Shown in pieces: positions 1-5,367 of a stretch of DNA of 5,367 bases. A program made the translations under genes and the position numbers. The DNA is taken from contig JACKCP010000033.1 in the NCBI GenBank assembly GCA_020633955.1, positions 1 to 5,367 of the forward strand. Direction: 5' to 3'. The notes beneath the pieces were generated by a model, which worked only from the letters and a program-made list of their open reading frames with translations, was not told where the DNA came from and ran no database searches. Positions within the stretch are counted from its first letter, which is position 1; each line of letters opens with the position of its first letter. The stretch is from Desulfobacteraceae bacterium (lineage in GTDB: Bacteria; Desulfobacterota; Desulfobacteria; Desulfobacterales; JACKCP01).

Positions 1-996
1 GTTTGCCTCCATGGATTTGAGTATAATTGACTGTCCAAGATGTGAAGCATTGGATATGTTTCCTCTTATACAGCCTGCAGTTTTCTTTTCAAGTGCCTCA
101 TAGAAAAGGGGACTGTCAGATTTGGTTTTTGTACCATAAGTAATAAATCCGCATCTTAGACCCCAGACAAAGTTTTCTTTTGTTGCACCGTCAAGTTTTA
201 CTGCAAGAATTCTTTCATGAATTCCTGCAAGTTTTGCAAAAACAGATTCCTTGCATGTTTCATCTTCAAAGAAAAGTCCAAAATATGCATCATCAGATAC
301 TGCAAGAACATTAGTTCCAGAATCTGCAACTTCTTTTAAAGTATTTACCATACTTTCTGCTTCTTTTTCAGTTACTGAATAACCTGTAGGGTTATGCGGG
401 AAATTCATTATAACAATAATTTTATCTTTTCCCTTTGCCTGTGCCTTTACGCATTCATCAAAACCTTTTACATTGAATCCGCCGTCTGCATCAAAGGTTT
501 CATAATGTGCAAATTCAATTCCTTTTCTTAATTTCATTATAAGATTGTAATTTCCCCAGTAAAGATCTGGAAGTACAACAACATCACCTGCATCAGCCCA
601 AACATCTGCAAAAATACTTATTGCATGTGTAATTCCGTTTGTTACAACAGGAAGTGAAGTTGATTTTCCGTTTAAAGACGCATTTTTTTCAAACTGCTCT
701 TTTTTCCATGCCTGTCTTAAAGCTGGAATACCAAATGAAGGGGCATATGAAAGTGAATTTTCCGGAGCAATTCCAGGAATTTCTGACATTACAGACTCAA
801 GGAACATAATGCCGCCGTTTTCCTTTGCTATACCGATTGTTGCATTGATTTTTTTGGCTTTTTCCTTTGCTTCTGCACTCTGACTTAAAATTCCCTTTGG
901 GAAAAAGAGTTCCTTACCCATTTTTGAAAGCATTTCAAATACATAGTTGTTTTCCTGCTGGATGGAATTGTTCAATTCCTTTGCGATTGGGTTCAT
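1..996 (-). CDS. PLP-dependent class I/II aminotransferase, C-terminus cut by the window edge
   Basis: I translated this frame from the reverse strand. It is open for 332 codons from the ATG at 996 to base 1, so the C-terminus is missing; related aminotransferases run to roughly 400-430 residues. The fold-type I PLP signature is complete: NFPHNPTG at about 198-205 (N202 contacts the PLP ring oxygen), SDDAY at 234-238 (D235 for the pyridine nitrogen, Y238), and the Schiff-base lysine K273 in LDGATKENF. R281 in GLRCGF lies eight residues after the lysine, the same spacing as K258 and R266 in aspartate aminotransferase. The enzyme should be cytosolic and move an amino group between an amino acid and a 2-oxo acid. 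The substrate cannot be told, because the C-terminal carboxylate-binding arginine lies outside the window. An AAAGG ribosome binding site seven bases upstream supports the start. The gene has its own candidate promoter and is probably separate from the upstream operon. Confidence 0.93.
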   Translation of the reverse strand, partial: MNPIAKELNNSIQQENNYVFEMLSKMGKELFFPKGILSQSAEAKEKAKKINATIGIAKENGGIMFLESVMSEIPGIAPENSLSYAPSFGIPALRQAWKKEQFEKNASLNGKSTSLPVVTNGITHAISIFADVWADAGDVVVLPDLYWGNYNLIMKLRKGIEFAHYETFDADGGFNVKGFDECVKAQAKGKDKIIVIMNFPHNPTGYSVTEKEAESMVNTLKEVADSGTNVLAVSDDAYFGLFFEDETCKESVFAKLAGIHERILAVKLDGATKENFVWGLRCGFITYGTKTKSDSPLFYEALEKKTAGCIRGNISNASHLGQSIILKSMEAN

Positions 997-1062
997 TTCA
1001 ATACCTTTGATATTATATTAATAGTTTGAATTAATTAAAAAAATGCATGATTATCGGTGTGC

Positions 1063-1091
1063 TTATTACAAAGCATTTGCAAAAGTGTCAA
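1063..1091 (-). promoter_or_regulatory. Candidate sigma-70-type promoter for the aminotransferase gene
   Basis: On the minus strand a perfect TTGACA -35 box lies at 1091-1086. A -10 box could be TAATAA at 1068-1063 (17-base spacer, 3 of 6 matches to TATAAT) or TGTAAT at 1070-1065 (15-base spacer, 5 of 6). Transcription would start near 1055 and leave a leader of about 60 bases before the ATG at 996. The position, in the only sizeable gap of the window and just ahead of a gene with a good ribosome binding site, supports the call. The -10 box is not ideal in either register, and AT-rich DNA produces such boxes by chance. Confidence 0.45.
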
Positions 1092-1166
1092 GTAAGTATT
1101 GTGGAGTGCGGTTATTATGTTTTAAAAGAGAGCTTTTTCTGAATTTCAGAAATTTTCAGTTTAATT

Positions 1167-1703
1167 TTATTTTTTGAAATCATGGTGATTTTCATGATCA
1201 ACAAATATTAGATCAGAAGTTTGAAAGCCTTTGGATTTGGCTTTATTAACAAGTTTTTTTATTATTGATTCATCAATTTGAAAAGATCTTGCTAAAATCC
1301 ACAAATAAGATTTATCAGGACCTGATACAAGTGCATATTGATAATCCCTGGTGTCCAGGTCAAAAATTATATATGAGCCGTAAAAAGGGCCAAAGAAAGA
1401 GACTTTAAGAAAGCCCTGATTAATGGAGTTTACAAAATATGCCCTGCCTGAGGCTTTTTTCCATTGTTTTTTTAAAGGATCATACCCACGGTTTACAACA
1501 GATACACCGCCATCATTTCTTAAGGTGTATTCAGCACTTACACTTACAAGTCCTCTTTCAAATGAATGATCAAGACGTGCAATTTCATACCAGGTGCCAA
1601 GATACTTGTTCAAATCAAAATTATCAACGGGAGTAATACCTTCAGGTATCTTTACACAACCTGATAAAAAAACAAAAAGGAATATTAATCTGAATTTTTT
1701 CAT
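1167..1703 (-). CDS. blc: Blc-type outer-membrane lipoprotein lipocalin
   Basis: The 178-residue product is a bacterial lipocalin of the Blc/apolipoprotein D type, an eight-stranded barrel that binds fatty acids or lysophospholipids at the inner face of the outer membrane. A short lipoprotein signal (MKKF, hydrophobic stretch) ends in the lipobox LSGC, with C16 as the lipidated residue. Residue +2 is Val, not Asp, which fits outer-membrane sorting. The lipocalin motif GTWYEIARLDHSFERG lies at 36-51. Further Blc-like blocks are GRAYF (86-90), LKVSFFGPFYGSY (99-111) and YLWILAR (133-139). The tail is rich in His and Lys. I chose the ATG at 1703 because it gives a standard MKK lipoprotein signal and follows the TAG stop of the binding-protein gene by one base (TAGAATG), which suggests translational coupling. 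An ATG at 1721 would add six residues (MNCLIR) and overlap the previous gene. Neither start has a clear Shine-Dalgarno sequence. It is the last gene of the operon. Confidence 0.93.
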   Translation of the reverse strand: MKKFRLIFLFVFLSGCVKIPEGITPVDNFDLNKYLGTWYEIARLDHSFERGLVSVSAEYTLRNDGGVSVVNRGYDPLKKQWKKASGRAYFVNSINQGFLKVSFFGPFYGSYIIFDLDTRDYQYALVSGPDKSYLWILARSFQIDESIIKKLVNKAKSKGFQTSDLIFVDHENHHDFKK

Positions 1704-1704
1704 T

Positions 1705-2706
1705 CTAATTAAACAGTTCATCAGTAGCAGCTAAGATGTCAAAAGGAGGATCAAAGCCGATTTCAGCAGCTGTCTGAAGATTGAAAGAAATTTTAGGTGA
1801 TCCGCTGTCAACCATGTTAAGTGTTGAAGGTTTTTTCCCGCTTAAAATTTCAATTATCATATCTGCCAGAAAATCACCCCTTTTAGAAAAATCCAGAGTT
1901 GAAAATCCCATTAATGCCCCGGCTTTTACATACTCAGATCCATTGCGGGCAAAACTTGCAATATCATTTTCATTTAAATATGAAATAAGTTTTGAAACAT
2001 CATTTTTATTTAAATCAAAGCAGAGAAGGGATGGAATGAAAAAAGCGTCAATTCCCTTCTCTTTTAATATTTTAAGTCCGGCTAGGCAGTCTGTGGTTTC
2101 CTCGCTTTTAATTTTGTAGTCAATTATATCAAACCCAAGATTTTGGCTGACGTTTTTTGCCTCCTCAAGATTTGTATATTTTCTTCCGCTTTCAGTATCA
2201 GGATAAATAAGACCAAGTTTTTTAAACCCCACAACTTCGTGAAAAATTTTAAACATTCTTTCAAATCTTTCAGGTACTATTCTTACTGTAAAATTATCAA
2301 TTCCTGATTCTTTTTCGTTTTTTACAAAACCTGATCCTACTGCATCAGATACACCCATTGCAAGAATTGGAGTTTTTTTATTGTTGAACTTCAAAAGAGC
2401 CTTTGTTGCATCTGTACCTGCTGAAATAATAAGAGAAAGCCCATTCTGTTCCATTAAAAACTTTGCCTTTTCTTCAAGAAGTGCTGAATTGTCCCAGCCA
2501 GGGCTGAAAGAAAACTTTTTTGAAAATTCAACTTTTTCTAACCAGCCTTTTTTCTTTAATGAGCTTTTAAAGGCTTCATTTGTTTTATCAAAAATCCAGT
2601 ATTGTCCGCCTTCTATATAGGCAATTTTAAATTTTTCCTGGCAAAAGCCGTTTCCGCAAAATAAAAAAATAAATATAAAAAAATTACATATTAATTTGAT
2701 AAACAT
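1705..2706 (-). CDS. Periplasmic substrate-binding protein, ABC_sub_bind family
   Basis: The 333-residue protein has a signal peptide (MFIKLICNFF, then a hydrophobic core to about 20, with cleavage likely near GFC-QEK at 22-23). I see no proper lipobox, so it should be soluble in the periplasm. The mature part has two Rossmann-like lobes: FKIAYIEGG (26-34), LIISAGTDATKALL (92-105), KTPILAMGVSDAVGSG (111-126), KKLGLIYPD (162-170) and GIDAFFIPS (218-226). The C-terminal block YVKAGALMGFS (259-269), ILSGKKPSTL (287-296) and ISFNLQTAAEIGFDPP (306-321) is typical of the ABC_sub_bind family (TrpX/YtrF-like binding proteins). The ligand is unknown; characterised relatives bind amino acids or other small organics. 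AAGGA at 2721-2717, ten bases before the ATG, serves as the ribosome binding site. No ABC permease or ATPase lies beside it. It sits instead with an MFS protein and an ATP-grasp-like protein, so it may feed a sensor or a non-ABC carrier. Confidence 0.9.
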   Translation of the reverse strand: MFIKLICNFFIFIFLFCGNGFCQEKFKIAYIEGGQYWIFDKTNEAFKSSLKKKGWLEKVEFSKKFSFSPGWDNSALLEEKAKFLMEQNGLSLIISAGTDATKALLKFNNKKTPILAMGVSDAVGSGFVKNEKESGIDNFTVRIVPERFERMFKIFHEVVGFKKLGLIYPDTESGRKYTNLEEAKNVSQNLGFDIIDYKIKSEETTDCLAGLKILKEKGIDAFFIPSLLCFDLNKNDVSKLISYLNENDIASFARNGSEYVKAGALMGFSTLDFSKRGDFLADMIIEILSGKKPSTLNMVDSGSPKISFNLQTAAEIGFDPPFDILAATDELFN

Positions 2707-2726
2707 TTAAATTTAATCCTTATGAA

Positions 2727-3971
2727 TCAGGCTATAGTCATAACCGTTTCAGGTGACCCGTGAACCTTTGGAAAAGTTCTTTGCATTACAAGTATTCCCA
2801 TAAGCCCGTTTGGTCCGTAAAAACCGCTGAATTTCGAGTATGCCTTTTCCTCTATTATTTCATTTTTCCTGTTTATGTAGTGAGCATTTTCGTCTTTAGT
2901 AAAATAAGCCTTCTGGATTTTCCAGTATTTTCTATTCTGATACCCTTTTAATACATTTTCAAGAATATTTTTGCATCTTATTTTGGATTCATTCCCCAGA
3001 TAGAAAACTGATTTGCTTCCCCAGTTGATTTCAAGGTCACTTCCTGCATATTTTAAAAAATATTTTCTTTTACCCTGTGGCAGATTGCAGAAATCCTCAA
3101 TTGAAACAAGTCCATCTTCAAGATTCAGGCCTTGTGGAGTTACAAGTGAACAAAAAGGGAAAATTCCTCTTATTTCATCAGAAAAATATTTTTTTGTTTT
3201 TTCATGAAAAGGAAAAATAAGGGGCATTTTCTGATCAAACAAAACAGAAGGGAAAAGATCATAAAGAAGTTCTTTATTTTCATATTTTTCAAGGCGAAAC
3301 CGCCTGAAATTGTCAGACATCAGACCAAGAAATGCATGTGATCTGATAAAATTGCAGTCATAGGAAGTAATGCTTTTGTCATATCCAAAATATTTTATCC
3401 CGTGTTTTCGTGTCTGCAGAATAAAATATCTCATTCCCCATGGAATAGATGCATTGTCAATAAGATGGTGGACAACAGGTTCTTTTTTTAAATGATCTTT
3501 CAGTGCCTTTGAAAGCTGGGATGGAAGGGAGTTTTCAAATAGTCTTTTGTGTTTGTTGAATTCTTTATGGAAATTAAAAAAACTGAAAATCTGGTCATAA
3601 ATGCCCCATGAAGAACCAGGACTTTGAATTTCAGAAATTTTACCTGGAATAACTTCGTCAGTTCTGAAAAAAACAGGAGTCTGGTCATTTCTAACAGGAA
3701 GATCTCTGTGGTAATTTTCGCCCAGATTTACAGGAAGTTCGTTTAATACAAGCTCTGCAATTTCAGGATCTTCCTCTTTTAAAAGACTTTTTTGAAAAAG
3801 ACTTAAGCAGATTTTTTGAAACTCTTTGATAATTTCATATCTAGTAAAAAAATTTTTGGATTGTTCATCATCAAATAAATAGGGACTGGAGGAAATAAGG
3901 CTGTTAAATCCAACATTGACTCTAAGTTCATTGTTAATCTGTTCGTCCAAAAAATTATAAAAATCATTCAT
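2727..3971 (-). CDS. Uncharacterised protein resembling a circularly permuted ATP-grasp ligase
   Basis: I do not recognise this 414-residue protein by name. It has no signal peptide or membrane segment and should be cytosolic. Several blocks resemble ATP-grasp enzymes in the permuted order seen in the glutathionylspermidine synthase type. An acidic block comes first, FFRTDEVIPGKISEIQSPGSS (101-121), comparable to the R-x-D and E-x-N region that holds substrate and magnesium. ATP-binding-like strands follow: YFLKYAGSDLEINWGSKSVF (304-323), where K307 could contact ATP, and WKIQKAYF (350-357), comparable to the linker strand that grips adenine. The end is GFYGPNGLMGILVMQR (383-398) and KVHGSPETVMTIA (402-414). 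If correct, it would join an acid to an amine using ATP. The start lies 8 bases after the transporter's stop and is preceded by a run of eight T in the message, with only a distant AAGG. It is probably translated by coupling. The frame is certainly a gene; the fold is an inference. Confidence 0.85.
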   Translation of the reverse strand: MNDFYNFLDEQINNELRVNVGFNSLISSSPYLFDDEQSKNFFTRYEIIKEFQKICLSLFQKSLLKEEDPEIAELVLNELPVNLGENYHRDLPVRNDQTPVFFRTDEVIPGKISEIQSPGSSWGIYDQIFSFFNFHKEFNKHKRLFENSLPSQLSKALKDHLKKEPVVHHLIDNASIPWGMRYFILQTRKHGIKYFGYDKSITSYDCNFIRSHAFLGLMSDNFRRFRLEKYENKELLYDLFPSVLFDQKMPLIFPFHEKTKKYFSDEIRGIFPFCSLVTPQGLNLEDGLVSIEDFCNLPQGKRKYFLKYAGSDLEINWGSKSVFYLGNESKIRCKNILENVLKGYQNRKYWKIQKAYFTKDENAHYINRKNEIIEEKAYSKFSGFYGPNGLMGILVMQRTFPKVHGSPETVMTIA

Positions 3972-3979
3972 AAAAAAAA

Positions 3980-5367
3980 TTAAGCCTTTTTGTCTATCAT
4001 CATTATTAATAAAAGATAAATAAATGATGAAACAATGGAAATTATACCTGTAAAAACCACAGCTTCAACATATCCAAAACACGAAATAAAAATTCCTGTA
4101 ACTACAGGACCTGAAACATTACCAACCTTTTCCCAGAACCTGAATACTCCCATACCTGTTCCCACACCCATTTTTTTCACAATTTCTGTTTCTGAAACAA
4201 ATGAAGCCTGGGACGGAACAGAAAATGACTGGGCAATTCCAAGCATTGTTACAACAATAAAAATTGCAAGGAATCCATTGTAAAAATTAAATGATACAAG
4301 CGAAATACCTGTTATTATTCCGCCTGCTGCAATAAAGTATTTTCTTGATTTCTGGGTTTTCATGAAACGTGAAAAAACCGGTCCTGCAAAAATAATTGCA
4401 ATACTGTAAGACATAATTATTCTTCCAATATCAGACTGAAGTACTTCAATTTTTTTTAAATAAAGAGGGGTAAAGTAGAACAAAAAACCCACAAGGGTTA
4501 TTTTTGCAGGTATTGCCTGTAATATTAAAACGGATGTAAATTTTTTGTCTTTAAATACTAAAAAAAGTTCTTTTAATGTAAAAGGAAGTTTTTTTTCAAC
4601 GGCTTTATGACCTTTTTCGTTTTTTAATGTATTTTTAAAAATTAAAACAGTTCCAATTGCCGCAAAAAGTGAAAAAAATCCGCTTATAAGAAAAACATTT
4701 GAATATCCGATCCTTTGGGCAAGCATACCTCCGATAACAGTTCCGCATATGTCACCGCTGAAAAAGGCCGCAAGAAATGAAGCCATTCCATGTGATCTTG
4801 ATTTTGCACTTGTATTGTCAATTATGAATTTCTGGGATGATATGAATACAATTCCAAAACCTATGGCTGTAATTATTCTGAAAAGAATAAGTGTAATGAT
4901 GTCATTTGAAAATCCGGTTAAAAAAAGCCCGAAAGAATTTATTAAAAGCCCGTAAATCAAAATTTTATACCATCCTTTTTGATCTGCAAATTTTCCTGCA
5001 AGAGGCATGGAAAAAGCTACAAAAAGCATGTAAATAGACATTGGAATTCCAATCATTACTTCCTTTGAAATCCATGAAACAGGCTGATAAATCTGTTCAA
5101 CAAACAAAGGGAAAAAAGAAATGGAAAAACCATCAGCCATAATAAACAGGAAAACAACCGGCCTTATAAAATTGTACTCGGTTTTCCCTTTTTCTTTTTG
5201 TGGCAGAAAGTTTTCTTTTAATGAATTTTGGAGTTTTTTGTGGAATAGTTCATATTCCTGGTCAATTTTTAAGTAGTCATCTGATATGTTTAAAGTGCTT
5301 TTGGTGTTTCCAAATTCAGCAATTATTTTTTTTTGATTACAAATCTCTGAACTGATTAGAGATTTGA
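3980..5367 (-). CDS. MFS transporter with an N-terminal extension, 5' end beyond the window
   Basis: This is an inner-membrane carrier of the major facilitator superfamily. Counting from the ATG at 5140, 386 residues show the loop 2-3 motif A as GKFADQKGWYKI (49-60), a basic central loop at about 170-200 between the two six-helix halves, and many hydrophobic helices up to YLLLIMMIDKKA. That ATG is unlikely to be the start. The frame continues upstream without a stop for 75 further codons to base 5365. The first helix begins before the Met (FIRPVVFLFI then MADGFSISFF), and there is no ribosome binding site and no ATG, GTG or TTG upstream in frame within the window. The two other minus-strand frames both hit stops in the last 33 bases. 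The visible extension is hydrophilic and charged (ISDDYLKIDQEYELFHKKL, then a Lys-rich linker). It could be the end of a HAMP or other signalling domain. The substrate cannot be predicted. It is the first gene visible in the operon. Confidence 0.88.
   Translation of the reverse strand, partial: KSLISSEICNQKKIIAEFGNTKSTLNISDDYLKIDQEYELFHKKLQNSLKENFLPQKEKGKTEYNFIRPVVFLFIMADGFSISFFPLFVEQIYQPVSWISKEVMIGIPMSIYMLFVAFSMPLAGKFADQKGWYKILIYGLLINSFGLFLTGFSNDIITLILFRIITAIGFGIVFISSQKFIIDNTSAKSRSHGMASFLAAFFSGDICGTVIGGMLAQRIGYSNVFLISGFFSLFAAIGTVLIFKNTLKNEKGHKAVEKKLPFTLKELFLVFKDKKFTSVLILQAIPAKITLVGFLFYFTPLYLKKIEVLQSDIGRIIMSYSIAIIFAGPVFSRFMKTQKSRKYFIAAGGIITGISLVSFNFYNGFLAIFIVVTMLGIAQSFSVPSQASFVSETEIVKKMGVGTGMGVFRFWEKVGNVSGPVVTGIFISCFGYVEAVVFTGIISIVSSFIYLLLIMMIDKKA
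5340..5366. repeat. Perfect 9-base inverted repeat with a 9-base spacer
   Basis: CAAATCTCT at 5340-5348 is the exact reverse complement of AGAGATTTG at 5358-5366, with nine bases between. The pairing stops at 5339/5367 (A against A). The repeat lies inside the open frame of the transporter extension. It is not a standard terminator for the minus strand: the sequence that follows in that direction is a run of A, not T. It may be a protein-binding palindrome or chance. Confidence 0.5.

Noticed and set aside
1124..1137. A small hairpin on the minus strand (AAAAG, loop CTCT, CTTTT) after the lipocalin gene, as a possible terminator.
   Set aside because: The stem has five pairs with only one G-C pair and is too weak to call a terminator in AT-rich DNA.
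1139..1159. An imperfect hairpin (CTGAA with TTCAG arms) just after the lipocalin stop.
   Set aside because: It needs a two-base bulge, and on the minus strand it is followed by A residues rather than T. The T-rich side faces the plus strand, where there is no gene to end.
1439..1636. A 65-codon plus-strand open frame with a Cys- and His-rich product.
   Set aside because: It lies wholly antisense to the lipocalin, whose protein sequence is clearly real, and it has no ribosome binding site or recognisable domain.
1781..2119. A 112-codon plus-strand open frame.
   Set aside because: It is antisense to the well-supported binding-protein gene and its product resembles no protein family I know.
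3500..3688. A 62-codon minus-strand open frame inside the ATP-grasp-like gene.
   Set aside because: It is another frame of the same strand, fully contained in a longer coding region that fits the operon spacing, and has no domain.
4035..4283. A Pro- and Thr-rich 82-codon plus-strand open frame.
   Set aside because: It is the antisense shadow of the Gly- and Val-rich membrane helices of the transporter.
5138..5140. The ATG at 5140 as the start of the MFS gene.
   Set aside because: It lies inside the first membrane helix, lacks a ribosome binding site, and the frame stays open upstream to the window edge.

Overview
The window is AT-rich DNA from a Gram-negative bacterium. A lipobox-bearing Blc-type lipocalin, which normally sits in the outer membrane, and an exported substrate-binding protein both point to a cell with an outer membrane. 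The phylum cannot be fixed from the sequence. The gene families would fit a low-GC Desulfobacterota or a spirochaete, but that is an inference with low confidence. Every gene I can support lies on the minus strand, so transcription runs from right to left. I see no rRNA, tRNA, CRISPR array, insertion sequence or phage gene.

Right to left, the first block looks like one operon of four closely packed genes. (1) A major facilitator superfamily (MFS) transporter (stop at 3980) whose reading frame stays open to the right edge of the window. The ATG at 5140 falls inside the first membrane helix and has no ribosome binding site, so it is very unlikely to be the true start. The protein carries an N-terminal extension, perhaps HAMP-like, that begins outside the window. 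(2) A 414-residue protein (3971-2727) that I do not recognise by name. It resembles a circularly permuted ATP-grasp ligase. (3) A periplasmic binding protein of the ABC_sub_bind family (2706-1705), with no ABC permease or ATPase in view. (4) A Blc-type outer-membrane lipocalin (1703-1167). The gaps are 8, 20 and 1 bases.

After a 170-base intergenic stretch holding a good candidate sigma-70-type promoter (TTGACA box at 1091-1086), a separate gene encodes a fold-type I PLP-dependent aminotransferase (996 to the left edge). Its C-terminus is cut off, but it retains all visible cofactor-binding residues.

Taken together, the operon links a membrane carrier with a probable sensory or regulatory N-terminus, a putative ATP-dependent ligase, a periplasmic ligand-binding protein and a lipid-binding outer-membrane lipoprotein. 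This could be a sense, modify and transport pathway for a small or lipophilic molecule. The substrate is unknown, and the functional link is inferred only from gene order.
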